DNA of 64,000 nt, taken from Enterococcus larvae. GTDB taxonomy: Bacteria; Bacillota; Bacilli; Lactobacillales; Enterococcaceae. Below, in pieces: positions 43,013 through 53,451 of this stretch. How positions within the stretch are numbered: the first letter of the stretch is position 1; each line of letters opens with the position of its first letter. The notes under the pieces were generated by a model, which was given only the letters and a program-made list of their open reading frames with translations, was not told the origin of the DNA and made no database searches. Position numbers and translations under genes: made by a program. The stretch covers positions 301,295 to 365,294 of the forward strand of contig NZ_JAEDXU010000004.1 of the NCBI RefSeq assembly GCF_017830045.1. The letters are read 5' to 3'.

Positions 43013-43486
43013 ATGTATTTAAAATCAAACCGTTGTCACATCCGTCCATTTGAAGAAGAGGATCTGAAGGCGTTCATTACGTATCGGAATAATCTTGACT
43101 GGATGAAATACCAAGGCTTCAAAGGCTTATCAGAAGAGGCCTATCGGGAAATACTCCTGGTTCAACAAAAACTAACAGAAGGTGCACAGCTCGCCATCAC
43201 TTTATCAGCTACAACACAATTGATTGGTGATATCTATTTAAAAGAGGAGCAAGATACCATTTGGATAGGCTACACAATTGCTCCAGCTTATGCACGACAA
43301 GGTTATGCCGGCGAAGTCGTCCAAGCCCTATGTAATCATTTGATGGCAGAAGGATACGCCACTGTGAATGCAGGAGCTAAACCGGAAAACACGGTCTCAA
43401 TACGGCTATTGGAGAAGCTCGGCTTTACTTTCATTGAAAGAGATCAACACGGCGAATTGATCTACCAGCTGCCTCTTGATAAATAG
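43013..43486 (+). CDS. GNAT family N-acetyltransferase (RimJ/RimL-like)
   Basis: 157 residues. The acetyl-CoA site is IGYTIAPAYARQGYAGEVVQAL (residues 83-104) and the C-terminal ENTVSIRLLEKLGF is standard for ribosomal-type GNATs. GAGGAAATGATC precedes the ATG at 43013. Substrate unknown. Confidence 0.87.
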   Translation: MYLKSNRCHIRPFEEEDLKAFITYRNNLDWMKYQGFKGLSEEAYREILLVQQKLTEGAQLAITLSATTQLIGDIYLKEEQDTIWIGYTIAPAYARQGYAGEVVQALCNHLMAEGYATVNAGAKPENTVSIRLLEKLGFTFIERDQHGELIYQLPLDK

Positions 43487-43507
43487 TCCGAATTCATATA
43501 GTAGACA

Positions 43508-43560
43508 ATAAAAAGAACTGGTAAGCTATTCTCTTGAATCCTTCACCAGTCCTTTTTTAT
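43508..43560. terminator. Terminator between convergent genes
   Basis: AAAAAGAACTGGT pairs with ACCAGTCCTTTTTT across a loop of about 20 bases. Confidence 0.75.
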
Positions 43561-43576
43561 TATTCTTTTTTTCAGT

Positions 43577-44227
43577 TTACAAAATAAAGGCAATCGCTAC
43601 AAACAGATATGCCCAACGAATATCCTTTTTGCATAGGACAAAGATACAGCCTGCAGCTAATGAAAAGAATATTGTATAAAGCCCACCGAAAAATCCTTGT
43701 AATAAAAAGTGCATCAAGCCCCATGTCAACGCAAGAAAAAGACCGCCTGTAGGGAATTTTTCTGATAAAGAAAACTGTTGTTCAAAAAATGCCTGCCCAA
43801 AAGCCACGGTTACGACAATCAAGCCTGTTTCCGCCAAATAGTATATATTTCTAAAAATAAATGCTGGTACACTTTGCTGCAAATCACCATTGAACTCGAC
43901 GATTGGTTTGAAGCCGCCAAATCCGAAGGTTGAAACAGCAATGATCAACAGAACCAGCCCTACAATTAGAAGTAGTGCCTTACTTTCAGGCGTTTTTCTT
44001 ATTTCAAACAAATCAAAGCCAAACTTATTCTTTGCATAGCGAGCAAGAAGGTATGCCGCACCAAACCACAGCACAGCTGTCAATGCGCCATTCATAGAAA
44101 TACTCAAGCCTTCTTTTTGAAATAGACCGACGACCATCCCCAAGATCAATTCCAGACTAAATCCGGCAAAGCCGTATAGCCCGAGCCACAAAAATTCAAT
44201 CGGTTGTATCTTTGATTTCTCCACCAT
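43577..44227 (-). CDS. CPBP-like intramembrane protein
   Basis: 216 residues with seven or eight hydrophobic helices. The late segment ALTWGLMHFLLQGFFGGLYTIFFSLAAG resembles the second half of CPBP (Abi/CAAX-protease-like) proteins with the conserved His, but the first EExxxR motif is absent. The ATG at 44227 is preceded by GAAGGGATTGG. It could be an inactive homologue. The 317-bp gap before the MATE gene shows nothing definite. Confidence 0.6.
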   Translation of the reverse strand: MVEKSKIQPIEFLWLGLYGFAGFSLELILGMVVGLFQKEGLSISMNGALTAVLWFGAAYLLARYAKNKFGFDLFEIRKTPESKALLLIVGLVLLIIAVSTFGFGGFKPIVEFNGDLQQSVPAFIFRNIYYLAETGLIVVTVAFGQAFFEQQFSLSEKFPTGGLFLALTWGLMHFLLQGFFGGLYTIFFSLAAGCIFVLCKKDIRWAYLFVAIAFIL

Positions 44228-44622
44228 ATTTATACCAATCCCTTCACTTCTTTTCCTCAATAGTATAACAATAGTTATTAATAAAATCAGTAAGCTTCTC
44301 ATCATTTACTTGCTAAGAATTGTTGATCCTTAAAAAGTACATGAACAGTCTTTATCCTTCCTATCTAAAAATCAGTCAGCATACACGAAGAAAATAGTTT
44401 TTATTATGATTCATTGATTTCACACACTACTCATCCAGCTTCTCCCTTCTATATAAGCAGTAAAAACCAGTGTTCTTTTTCAATTCTGGCTTACAGCCAA
44501 AAATTCCATTAAAAAATTAACATTTTTCAAAAAACAACTAGACTTTTCCATCAGATTGAGTATCATAGGCTAAAGTATTAACAAAACAACTCGGGAAATA
44601 AAAAATAGGAGGTTCTTTATTT

Positions 44623-46005
44623 ATGAGAGAATTAACGAATGGTAAACCGTTGAAGCTGATATTTTTATTTACAATTCCTCTATTGATAGGAAATATTTTT
44701 CAACAGTTTTATAATATGGCCGATATGATCATCGTCGGACAGACACTAGGGAAAAATGCGTTGGCTGCGGTTGGTGCCACTGGTAGTATCACGTTCTTGA
44801 TCATCGGGTTCGCTCAAGGACTGACTTCCGGTTTATCCATCATCACTGCTCAGCGGTTTGGAGCAAAGGATTACCAAGGGGTCAAGAAAAGCTTCGCTGT
44901 TAGTATTTTTATCAGTGGGGTCGTTACGTTTATCTTAACGGTTCTCAGCTTAGTATTTGTTCGTCCGCTGCTGTTATTGATGCAAACACCAAAAGAAATT
45001 TTGGCCGATGCACAAACCTTCATTTCTATTATTTTGATTGGTATTTTTGCTGCGATGGCCTTCAACTTATTGTCCAACATGATTCGGGCATTAGGAGACA
45101 GCCGGACACCACTTGTATTTTTGATTATCGCAAGTGTCATCAACGTGGTGTTGGACTTGGTTTTGATCATTAATTTCCATATGGGTGTTGCCGGGGCCGG
45201 AGTCGCCACAGTTACTGCACAGATCGTTGCCAGTCTGCTTTGTCTGATCTATATTCAACGACGCATCCCTAACTTGCAGATTCGTAGAAAAGACTTTTCG
45301 TTTGATAGAAGAGAGATTCGTGATCACTTGAATGCAGCATTGCCTATGGGCTTTCAGACATCGATCATCGCTATCGGTGCCATCGTCCTGCAAGGTGCGC
45401 TGAACAGTCTAGGGACAGATGCCGTAGCGGCTCAAGCTGCTGCTGGGAAAATTGATCAGTTTGCGATTCAGCCTATGATGTCCTTTGGGATCACCATGGC
45501 GACATTTACTGCTCAAAATTATGGCGCAAAGAAATATGGACGAATTCTTGAAGGGGTGAAAAGCGCCTTAGGGTTGAGTATTATCTTCAGCTTCTTCGCC
45601 GGTGGTATCGTGATTTTCTTCGGTCGTCAGCTGGTGACACTGTTTGTCAGTGCCAGTGAAACACAGGTCATTCATCTGTCACAGATATATTTCAACATTA
45701 ATGGTAGTCTTTATTGGGTATTAGCTATCTTACTGGTCGTTCGTTACACCCTTCAAGGGCTGGGACAAAGTGTTATTCCAACTCTTGCAGGGATCATGGA
45801 GCTAGTCATGCGTTCATTTGCAGCAATCCTTTTAACCGCAATGTTTGGTTATGTTGGAGCGGCGGCAGCTTCTCCTCTTGCCTGGATCGGCTCAACTGTC
45901 GTATTAGTCTTCTCCTACTTCAAAGCCATCAAGCGACTGAAACAGTTAGAGGCGGGTATCCCTCCGGAAATGCTGGATCAAAAACCTGTGAAAGCCGGTT
46001 TATAG
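44623..46005 (+). CDS. MATE family efflux transporter
   Basis: 460 residues with 12 helices in two halves. IPLLIGNIFQQFYNMADMIIVGQTLGKNALAAVGATG is the classical MATE N-terminus (DinF-like branch). The second half begins AALPMGFQTSIIAIGAIVLQ. TAGGAGGTTCTTTATTT precedes the ATG. Probable Na+ or H+ coupled drug export. Followed by repeat copy E. Confidence 0.92.
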   Translation: MRELTNGKPLKLIFLFTIPLLIGNIFQQFYNMADMIIVGQTLGKNALAAVGATGSITFLIIGFAQGLTSGLSIITAQRFGAKDYQGVKKSFAVSIFISGVVTFILTVLSLVFVRPLLLLMQTPKEILADAQTFISIILIGIFAAMAFNLLSNMIRALGDSRTPLVFLIIASVINVVLDLVLIINFHMGVAGAGVATVTAQIVASLLCLIYIQRRIPNLQIRRKDFSFDRREIRDHLNAALPMGFQTSIIAIGAIVLQGALNSLGTDAVAAQAAAGKIDQFAIQPMMSFGITMATFTAQNYGAKKYGRILEGVKSALGLSIIFSFFAGGIVIFFGRQLVTLFVSASETQVIHLSQIYFNINGSLYWVLAILLVVRYTLQGLGQSVIPTLAGIMELVMRSFAAILLTAMFGYVGAAAASPLAWIGSTVVLVFSYFKAIKRLKQLEAGIPPEMLDQKPVKAGL

Positions 46006-46024
46006 AATCACTAACATACAAAAC

Positions 46025-46202
46025 GAGGCCGAGACAGAAGTGTTTAGCTACAAGCAGTAAGCCGGAATTCACGAAAATTGTTTCACAAATTTTTGTTGAA
46101 TTCCGGCTTATTGTCGTAGGAGCTGCTTCTGACTCGCCGTTTATTCGGATTTAGGGTATGGAAAAGAGTGGAACAGATTATTGTCCCACTCTCGTTTTTT
46201 CT
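46025..46202 (-). repeat. Intergenic repeat family, copy E (inverted)
   Basis: The reverse complement begins AACGAGAGTGGGACAATAAT, has CCGAATAAACGGCGAGTCAG and the long AAGCCGGAATTC...GAATTCCGGCTT hairpin, and ends TCTGTCTCGGCCTCG. It is nearly identical to copy F over its first 120 bases but lacks a block of about 65 bases present in B and F. It lies between convergent genes. Confidence 0.85.
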
Positions 46203-46253
46203 ATAAATCTTGTTCCGCATACTTTCTTCCTGTTTTAAAAAGTATGTGTACGA

Positions 46254-48599
46254 TTATTCTGTACGTAAAGCTTCAACCGGATCTTTCTTCGCTGCCCATT
46301 TGGCTGGAAGTGCGCCGCCAAGCAATGTTAGAACAACACTGATTGTAATCAGCAATAACGCATGAAGCGGATTCAGCTGTGCAACATTTGTCAACCCTGT
46401 CATTCCTTCTAACACAATATTTGTTGGAATCGTCAACAGGTAGGCAATACCGATACCTAATAGACCTGAGCACAAACCAATAATCAACGTTTCTGCATTA
46501 AACACTCGGGTGATATCCTTTTTACGTGCACCTAATGCGCGAAGAACACCAATTTCTTTGGTTCTTTCCAATACAGAAATGTACGTAATGATCCCAACCA
46601 TGATTAGGGAAACAACCAATGAGATAGAAGCAAAAGCAATCAGCACGATAGTGATTCCATCCATGATGCCGCCAGTCATATCTGTCATTGTTTGAGCCAA
46701 GTCAGTGTAAACGATTTTATCTGCATTGTCTTTGCCGTCATTGTATTTGTCCAAGTATTTAACGATTTCATCTTTCGCTTCAAAGTTCGTTGGATAGATA
46801 AAGACCATTTGCGGCATACTGTCTCCGCCCATGTAAGCCAATGTTGACTGCTTCGTTGTATCATCCAATTTTTCCATCGTCATCACATTTGTATCAGAAT
46901 CTTTTTGTGCTTTAACAATTTCAGAATCTTTTTCAAGATCGATGATTTCTTCCACCAGTTTGTCACTATAAGCAATCCCGCTACTCAAAACAGCAACCTG
47001 TGTATCTTCCTTCTGACGAACGATTCCGCTGATTTTTAATGTTTTTGCAGCAGTTTTATACATTTCATCATAGTCACTCTTTGGTACAAAATTACCAAAA
47101 TCAGTTTTTTCATAGTAGCTATCATTACCTACCAGCTTCAGCTCTGTTCCAACGATATCATCAAAATTGATGCTGTCTTTATCTGTGATATCAAAGCCCA
47201 TATTTTTCAGGATACTTTCATCCACACGGTTTTTGCTATCCAGCACTAATACAATATCATCTGTGCTTTCCGGATAGCTTCCAGCCATCACATCATAATT
47301 TTTTTTCAGATACTCATTGGTTGAACCATTTGTTGTTACCGGGTAAGAGGACAAGCCTGCACTGCTCATACTTGATAATGCACCCATTCCGCCGCCGGTA
47401 GTCGAAGCATCCGAGCTGAAGTTCACTTGCTCCGCCTTACCGTCTACTTCTCTTAAAAGATTCATGCCGACTACACGTGTATAGCCGATACTGCTTGCTA
47501 AATCTTTATCCATCTTGTTCAAGTAATCAATGTAATCTTCGGTGATTTTGTTCGTATGCATGATACTTGATTCTTCCGGATTATACAGCGTTACTTTATC
47601 TGTCTTGGCATATTCATCCTTACTGCCGCTAGAATTGCTCTGCATTTCCTGAAGAGATTCCTCATCCATGTTCATTGCCTGTTTAGAAATCGTGATTGGG
47701 TATTCTGACAGTGCATCATTCTGGAATGAATCAATTTGCTTTTGGAACCCATTGGATAAGCTCAAGATCAACGCAATCCCGATGATCCCGATACTTGCTG
47801 CAAAAGCCGTCAAACCTGTCCGCCATTTCTTAGTAGCAATATTTTTTCCAGACAATTTTAACGCTGTCCAAAAGCTCATGCTAGTTTTCTTAAGCTGATA
47901 GTTATGGTCTTCTTCATATTCTTCATAGGGGTTCGAATCATCTACAACATGTCCATCACGGAAATTGATTGTTCGATCTGCATATTCGCCTGCCAGTTCA
48001 GGGTTATGGGTAACCATGATCACCAGCTTATCATCAGCAATTTCCTTGATCAGATCCATGATCTGTTTACTGGTTTCAGTATCCAAAGCTCCGGTCGGTT
48101 CATCTGCCAGAATGATATCCGGATCGTTCGCCAAGGCTCTGGCAATCGCAACCCGCTGCATCTGTCCACCAGACAACTGGTTCGGCTTCTTATGGGTATG
48201 CTCTTTCAAGCCAACCTTTTCCAGCACTTCTAAGGCACGCTTTTTCTTTTCAGCGGCAGAAACACCACTAAGCGTCATCCCCATCTCAACGTTATCCAGA
48301 ATACTCAAGTGAGTGATTAAATTATAGCTTTGGAAAATGAAACCGACACTGTTGTTTCGATACGCATCCCATTCACCCTGCTTGAAATTCTTCGTGGATT
48401 TCCCGTTGATGATCAAATCACCACTATCGTATTGATCCAATCCACCGATAATATTCAGTAAGGTTGTTTTCCCGGAACCACTTTGTCCTAGAATCGCAAC
48501 AAACTCATTTTCTCGAAAATTGATGCTCACACCATTCAACGCGATTTGTGTAAATTCTCCGGTTGTATAGCTTTTCTTTATGTCCTTTACCTGAAGCAT
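46254..48599 (-). CDS. MacB-type ABC transporter, fused ATPase and FtsX-like permease
   Basis: 781 residues. The ATPase (1-225) has Walker [12 protein letters not shown], signature LSGGQMQR and Walker [13 protein letters not shown] helix near 255-280, an extracytoplasmic domain of about 370 residues, and three C-terminal helices with the FtsX pattern ([22 protein letters not shown]) follow. This is a mechanotransmission-type transporter, probably acting on lipids, peptides or antimicrobial compounds at the membrane. Divergent from a two-component system that may control it. Confidence 0.92.
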   Translation of the reverse strand: MLQVKDIKKSYTTGEFTQIALNGVSINFRENEFVAILGQSGSGKTTLLNIIGGLDQYDSGDLIINGKSTKNFKQGEWDAYRNNSVGFIFQSYNLITHLSILDNVEMGMTLSGVSAAEKKKRALEVLEKVGLKEHTHKKPNQLSGGQMQRVAIARALANDPDIILADEPTGALDTETSKQIMDLIKEIADDKLVIMVTHNPELAGEYADRTINFRDGHVVDDSNPYEEYEEDHNYQLKKTSMSFWTALKLSGKNIATKKWRTGLTAFAASIGIIGIALILSLSNGFQKQIDSFQNDALSEYPITISKQAMNMDEESLQEMQSNSSGSKDEYAKTDKVTLYNPEESSIMHTNKITEDYIDYLNKMDKDLASSIGYTRVVGMNLLREVDGKAEQVNFSSDASTTGGGMGALSSMSSAGLSSYPVTTNGSTNEYLKKNYDVMAGSYPESTDDIVLVLDSKNRVDESILKNMGFDITDKDSINFDDIVGTELKLVGNDSYYEKTDFGNFVPKSDYDEMYKTAAKTLKISGIVRQKEDTQVAVLSSGIAYSDKLVEEIIDLEKDSEIVKAQKDSDTNVMTMEKLDDTTKQSTLAYMGGDSMPQMVFIYPTNFEAKDEIVKYLDKYNDGKDNADKIVYTDLAQTMTDMTGGIMDGITIVLIAFASISLVVSLIMVGIITYISVLERTKEIGVLRALGARKKDITRVFNAETLIIGLCSGLLGIGIAYLLTIPTNIVLEGMTGLTNVAQLNPLHALLLITISVVLTLLGGALPAKWAAKKDPVEALRTE

Positions 48600-48919
48600 A
48601 GTACTATCTCCTCCATCTCATCATTCAAAACCAATCAGTTCCAAGGGCCTCTGCTCCTCTTTACCGATGATCCGCCCCTCTTCCTACATTTTTATACAAG
48701 CACCGCAAAAATGTATTATGCAATCAGGACTTTTCTACATCACTCAGGCTATCACTCAATTATGTACTCAATATGAACAAAATTCCTTTCTCTTAATAAA
48801 AAACGCTTTCAATTCATTCTTAAAGAAAACTTAATAAGACATCATCTATCGAAAACAATAGATATTTTTGCAATTCTGGGGTATTTTAGTGTATATACGA
48901 AATGGAACGGAGGGAAAAC

Positions 48920-49600
48920 ATGATCACAGTTCTTGTTGCTGAGGATGATCGCAATATTCGCACACTGATGACCACCCTATTAAAGCAGGAGGGCTACCAT
49001 ACAGTAGAAGTCGATAATGGAAAAGATGCGCTAACAGCCTTGGAAGAACATCCAGTCGATCTACTGATCGTAGATATCATGATGCCAAAGCTTGATGGTT
49101 ATCAGGTCGTAACAGCTATTCGCAAAGATAATTTGAAGCTGCCGATTATCATGGTCACAGCTAAAGAAACGGCCGAAGACAAGAAAAACGGCTTTCTGAC
49201 TGGTGTGGACGATTACATCGTGAAGCCCATTGATTTCGACGAATTTCTCCTTCGAATCAAAGCGTTGCTTCGCAGAGCACAAATCAACCTCGAGGGTCGA
49301 CTAACTGTCGGCGAAACTATCCTTGATTTTAACAACCTTTCTGTTTCTAAAGGGAAAAATTATGTCGAGCTTCCGAAAAAAGAGTTCTTGTTACTATACA
49401 AGCTGTTGTCTTTTCAAAATAAAATCTTTACCAGAGAACAGCTGCTGAACGATATCTGGGGCATCGATTCACTGACTGACGAGCGAACCGTAGATGTTCA
49501 TATCAAAAGATTGAGAAAAAAATTTCCCGAGTCAGGCGATTTTTCCATCATCACGATTCGTGGATTAGGATACAAAGGAGTAGCCAATGAGACGAAATAG
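48920..49600 (+). CDS. OmpR/PhoB-type response regulator
   Basis: 226 residues. Receiver domain with acidic pair VAEDD, phospho-Asp in LIVDIMMPKLDG and Lys in DYIVKPI. The winged-helix output ends RTVDVHIKRLRKKFPESGDFSIITIRGLGYK. The ATG at 48920 follows CGGAGGGAAAAC. It overlaps the kinase gene by 14 bases. The 320-bp divergent gap upstream has a weak cre-like TTGAAAGCGTTTTTT on the minus strand near 48798. Confidence 0.93.
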   Translation: MITVLVAEDDRNIRTLMTTLLKQEGYHTVEVDNGKDALTALEEHPVDLLIVDIMMPKLDGYQVVTAIRKDNLKLPIIMVTAKETAEDKKNGFLTGVDDYIVKPIDFDEFLLRIKALLRRAQINLEGRLTVGETILDFNNLSVSKGKNYVELPKKEFLLLYKLLSFQNKIFTREQLLNDIWGIDSLTDERTVDVHIKRLRKKFPESGDFSIITIRGLGYKGVANETK

Positions 49601-50621
49601 CCGATCGATGTATGTTCATTTTTCCTTTATCATTGCGATGATTTTATTAGTTGCATCTATTGTTGCAGGGATTTTTCTGTTTTTACTGATGCAGCTGGGA
49701 ATCATCAATTCTTTAAAAGGTTACCCAGTCATTCGATTGATCATCACTTTGCTTTCCTGTACAGTCGTCGGTACAGTTATTGCTGCCGTTTTCAGTAAAC
49801 GAATCCTGCGTCCGTTAAATGAAGTTGTCGAAGGAACTCGACAAATAGCCAACGGTAATTTTGATATTCAGATTCAACCGACCGGCATGAACAATGACCT
49901 AGAGGATCTTGTGCAGAATTTCAACCTGATGGCCAGAGAATTAAGCAATGTCGAGCTGGTTCATAAGAGCTTCATCAATGACTTTTCTCACGAAATGAAA
50001 ACGCCGCTGGTTTCGATCAACGGTTTTGCCAAACAGCTGCAAAATCCAAACATATCCGATAAGGATCGAAACGACTACCTGCAAATCATCGCAGAAGAAA
50101 CAGAACGGTTAAGCTCATTAGCTTCCAATGTCCTGCTTCTTTCAAAAGTAGAAAATCAAGAAGGCATCACCTTAAAAAAGGAACGGTATTCATTGGACGA
50201 ACAGCTCCGCCATGCCCTGATTTTACTGCAAAAAAATTGGGAGACAAAGAACCTGAATATCGAATTGAATCTCCAACCGATTTCCATCATCGCCGATCCC
50301 GACCTATTTATGCAAGTGTGGCTGAATATCCTTGGTAATGCGATTCGCTATACAGAACCGGACGGGACAATAGAAATAAACTGCTACAAAATCGGCAACG
50401 AGGTTAAAGTCAATATCAAAGATGACGGCATCGGTATGTCAGATAAAGTAAGACAGCATATCTTCAATAAGTTCTATCAAGGAGACAGCTCCCATCAAGG
50501 CCAGGGGAACGGGCTCGGATTACCGATTGCCAAAAGAATCGTGAATCTCCACAATGGCAAAATCACAGTGAAGTCCAAGCTAGGCAGCGGCTCAAGCTTT
50601 GTTATTATTTTACCTCAATGA
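49587..50621 (+). CDS. Sensor histidine kinase
   Basis: 344 residues. Two transmembrane helices (about 10-36 and 45-68) leave a very short extracellular loop, then HAMP, HisKA with FSHEMKTPLVSINGFAKQL, and the HATPase with NILGNAIRYTEPDG (N box), DDGIGM (G1) and GNGLGLPIA (G2). The minimal loop is typical of intramembrane-sensing kinases that detect envelope stress or a partner transporter, here possibly the adjacent MacB-type system. Confidence 0.93.
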   Translation: MRRNSRSMYVHFSFIIAMILLVASIVAGIFLFLLMQLGIINSLKGYPVIRLIITLLSCTVVGTVIAAVFSKRILRPLNEVVEGTRQIANGNFDIQIQPTGMNNDLEDLVQNFNLMARELSNVELVHKSFINDFSHEMKTPLVSINGFAKQLQNPNISDKDRNDYLQIIAEETERLSSLASNVLLLSKVENQEGITLKKERYSLDEQLRHALILLQKNWETKNLNIELNLQPISIIADPDLFMQVWLNILGNAIRYTEPDGTIEINCYKIGNEVKVNIKDDGIGMSDKVRQHIFNKFYQGDSSHQGQGNGLGLPIAKRIVNLHNGKITVKSKLGSGSSFVIILPQ

Positions 50622-50685
50622 TAGTTGCAGGTTCTTCTTTTCTCCTTAAAACAATTCACACTTAACCAACTAACGTCGAATAAAT

Positions 50686-50735
50686 ACCCCTGAAAAGCTT
50701 GAGAATATCAGCTTTTCAGGGGTATATCTTTTTTA
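50686..50735. terminator. Bidirectional terminator
   Basis: TACCCCTGAAAAGCT pairs with AGCTTTTCAGGGGTA, with T runs after it, between the kinase gene and the minus-strand LXG cassette. Confidence 0.87.
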
Positions 50736-50803
50736 TTTTTAACCTATACACCTTATGGTTGGTTTTTCCATTCGCAGAATATTTTGCCTTTATCTCGCTC
50801 ATC

Positions 50804-51421
50804 CTATTCAAAGATACTCGCTTGAATATATTTTACGTCACCCAAATCATCTAAGCTATAGTTACTCTGATTCACGTTTAACCAATCCGACACAATCAAT
50901 TGGTTAAAAACTTTATCTGTTTCTTCCTTTAAATCTGTAATAGAAATCTTATATTTTTCTAAATAGTCGGTTACCTTTTTCGGATTTTCTATATCTTCTG
51001 GATAATTTCCGTCCGAATTTAACTGGCTCTGTACAATCCGAACCTTCTCTATTAGTTCTTTTTTTTGAACATAGTAGTGATAAGATACATTTAAGATCAA
51101 GCTGTCTGTCAGTTCTTTTGACAACGAAAAACCTATCTCTTTCGTTTCAAAATCAAAACTTACTGTGACACTGTCAATATTTTCCGGCAAATATTGTTTT
51201 TTATAACTTCTCAAAATAGGAAAATCTGGACCAACATCCTTATATGATTGTTGTTCTATTTGCGGCACAGCAGCAAATCCTATTTTTTGATTCGATTTGA
51301 TTGCGGTTTGTTCTTCTTGATACATTTCATCAAAAATATTCTTTTCTCGTTTTTGCATTAAAACAAAACCTCCCAGCCCCAGACACAAAACGATCAGACC
51401 GATACTAATTATTTTTTTCAT
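50804..51421 (-). CDS. Membrane-anchored protein, putative immunity protein of the second LXG cassette
   Basis: About 205 residues. One N-terminal hydrophobic helix (IISIGLIVLCLGLGGFVLM) is followed by a charged extracytoplasmic domain. The ATG at 51421 follows GGGAGTTATGAGC. It lies 19 bp behind the LXG toxin, the usual place for immunity. An outward-facing immunity protein would suggest that the toxin acts at the membrane or wall side. Confidence 0.6.
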   Translation of the reverse strand: MKKIISIGLIVLCLGLGGFVLMQKREKNIFDEMYQEEQTAIKSNQKIGFAAVPQIEQQSYKDVGPDFPILRSYKKQYLPENIDSVTVSFDFETKEIGFSLSKELTDSLILNVSYHYYVQKKELIEKVRIVQSQLNSDGNYPEDIENPKKVTDYLEKYKISITDLKEETDKVFNQLIVSDWLNVNQSNYSLDDLGDVKYIQASIFE

Positions 51422-51440
51422 GCTCATAACTCCCGAAAAT

Positions 51441-53087
51441 CTATTCATAGTAACTTTGCATTTCATTTTGATTATCCTTCAAGCTCATCAAGAAATTATA
51501 CGAGTCTGGATAATGTTCTTTCACATATGCCCATTTTTCCTGCTCAGTCTTTTCTACAGGCACATAGTTCTGTCCTACTTTCTTATAGTTAGGTGGTGAT
51601 AGAGAATTCAAGACTTCTTTTGTCGTATAATCTATTCCAGTATTTTTATCAAAAGCTTCCACACGAGTATAGTCACCATCACTAATAGCTGCATAATATT
51701 GATTAGAAGCTTCAATATATGAAAGATTTTTATCTTTCATAATAGCACTGATGTTGACTGCATCCAAATCAGCCTTATAATCGTCATTTCCCATACTCGG
51801 TGTTTTCTCTGCTTCTCTCGTCGCATCTCCTCGCCAACCTGCCAGTTCTTTTCTATTCCCCATCAAGTTTGCTAAAAGCCAGTTATCATTCAAAATGGTC
51901 GCGGTCGTTACTGACTGATGCGTATAATCTGCTTTATTACTGAAATTTTTCCGATTATTATTCCATAACCGATTGAACTGTTCATTAGTTAAAGGTCCAT
52001 ATGCGGCCTCTGCTTTCTTTTTATAGCTGTTGTAAGTATCCTTATCACTTTTTAAAATATCTTCTGCCGATTTAGGCGTGCTTCCAGAGAACTCGTGTTG
52101 AACAGCTATATTATAACGCAGTTTTGCAAACTCCTCCTTGGAAATTCCCAAATCCTGAAAAATTTCTTCCAATGATTTCTTTATCCTATATGAGTATCCT
52201 CGCTCATCTTCATACATCTTAGAGAAATAACTCGCCAAGTCACCAGCAGTATGATCCCAGTTGAAACCTGAATAATTGATTTCTCCTAAAATACGATTAA
52301 AAAGAAAATCTTTTTCTTCTTCTGACATTTCCGGGAATTTCTCATCAAGCCCTTGCCTCATCTTATAGATCAATGCTGCGGTCTCTTCGTCATAGCCATA
52401 CCTTTCCTGCAGCATCAAAATAAATTTTGCTTTCTCACTTGAATAAATGTTGTCCCAAGTACTATTTATTTTCTTTGCCCAATTCATATCTAGACTATCA
52501 ACCGAAAATCGACCTGTTGACGCATCCCATCCCTTTCCACTTTGAGCTTCGGCCAGTCCACTCTGCAAATCAATCTCTAAATCAGCGATTTCGGAGAAAA
52601 TACTTGGTGATGTTGCGTGAAAGCTCCTTAATTTTTCCAATAAATCTTTCAATTTATTTTTTCTATTCTCATTGATTCTGATTATCCAATCAAAAAAAGA
52701 GAGTGAGCTATTCGAGTCTGCTTTTTTAAGGACATCCCTTAATCTTTTCCATGAGACTATAGTGTCTTCAACTGCTTGAAGTTCACTTTCCAGTTCTGAT
52801 TCTTTTAGTGATATCGAATCAACTGATTCTATATACTCCTTTGGAAATTTCTGTGTACACTCTGCAATTTTCTCACTTAATAAAATAGCTCCTTTGATTA
52901 AAGGAACATGGACTTGAGAAAAATATCCCTTTGCATTTTTGTAAGCTGCCGCTTCTAATTGGTTGTCATTTACAAAGGCATTGATTGCCTGACTCAAATT
53001 ACTATAGCTGTTTTGATTGGTGCTGCAAACAGAAGAGATACTTTCACCTTGTTGTTGAGATAAGTCCAGATACATATCAATGCTCAT
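51441..53087 (-). CDS. LXG polymorphic toxin, second cassette (T7SS substrate, unknown tip)
   Basis: 548 residues. Residues 1 to about 200 form the LXG domain (AINAFVNDNQLEAAAYKNAKGYF, then FHATSPSIFSEIADLE), aligned with the first cassette. The tip contains NKADYTHQSVTTATIL, AGWRGDAT and SMGNDDYKADLDAVNI near residues 395-465, a cluster of His/Asp/Arg suggesting an enzymatic domain that I cannot name. GAGGTGAACATAA precedes the ATG. It overlaps Lap2 by 4 bases. Confidence 0.8.
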   Translation of the reverse strand: MSIDMYLDLSQQQGESISSVCSTNQNSYSNLSQAINAFVNDNQLEAAAYKNAKGYFSQVHVPLIKGAILLSEKIAECTQKFPKEYIESVDSISLKESELESELQAVEDTIVSWKRLRDVLKKADSNSSLSFFDWIIRINENRKNKLKDLLEKLRSFHATSPSIFSEIADLEIDLQSGLAEAQSGKGWDASTGRFSVDSLDMNWAKKINSTWDNIYSSEKAKFILMLQERYGYDEETAALIYKMRQGLDEKFPEMSEEEKDFLFNRILGEINYSGFNWDHTAGDLASYFSKMYEDERGYSYRIKKSLEEIFQDLGISKEEFAKLRYNIAVQHEFSGSTPKSAEDILKSDKDTYNSYKKKAEAAYGPLTNEQFNRLWNNNRKNFSNKADYTHQSVTTATILNDNWLLANLMGNRKELAGWRGDATREAEKTPSMGNDDYKADLDAVNISAIMKDKNLSYIEASNQYYAAISDGDYTRVEAFDKNTGIDYTTKEVLNSLSPPNYKKVGQNYVPVEKTEQEKWAYVKEHYPDSYNFLMSLKDNQNEMQSYYE

Positions 53088-53449
53088 TTATGTTCACCTC
53101 GCTCATAATCAAGGGCTTTTCGCTGTTGAGTGATTTCCTGCTGCTCATCTCTCAACTCATTTTCCTTCTTTTTAATATCTTCTAGCTCTTCGGTCAAAGA
53201 TCCCATTAATTGCCTAGAGCATGTCCTTTCCTCTTCCTTCAATTCATTTAATTGATAAAAGATCCTACTTCCCATCAACATATCCTCAATTCGTTCCTGC
53301 TGACTCAAAGCCCTTCGCTGGTTATCTTCTGAATCTTCGGATAACTTAACAAAAATTTTCTTCCTATCTTCTAAATCATAAATTGTTTCTTGAAGCTCAC
53401 GTTCCTCTGAGATGAGTTGATCGATTTGTCCACTTGTATCATCCTTCAT
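53084..53449 (-). CDS. Lap2-type coiled-coil protein (DUF3958-like)
   Basis: About 121 residues, charged and almost entirely helical (ISEERELQETIYDLEDRKK...LRDEQQEITQQRKALDYERGE). Same place and size as the gene at 10123. The ATG at 53449 overlaps the end of the preceding gene, so it is translationally coupled. It probably serves as a targeting partner of the LXG toxin. Confidence 0.75.
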   Translation of the reverse strand: MKDDTSGQIDQLISEERELQETIYDLEDRKKIFVKLSEDSEDNQRRALSQQERIEDMLMGSRIFYQLNELKEEERTCSRQLMGSLTEELEDIKKKENELRDEQQEITQQRKALDYERGEHK

Positions 53450-53451
53450 AT

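Noticed and set aside
48798..48812. cre-like site upstream of the MacB-type transporter
   Set aside because: TTGAAAGCGTTTTTT lacks the conserved final C of cre and is not placed on a recognisable promoter; noted only in passing.
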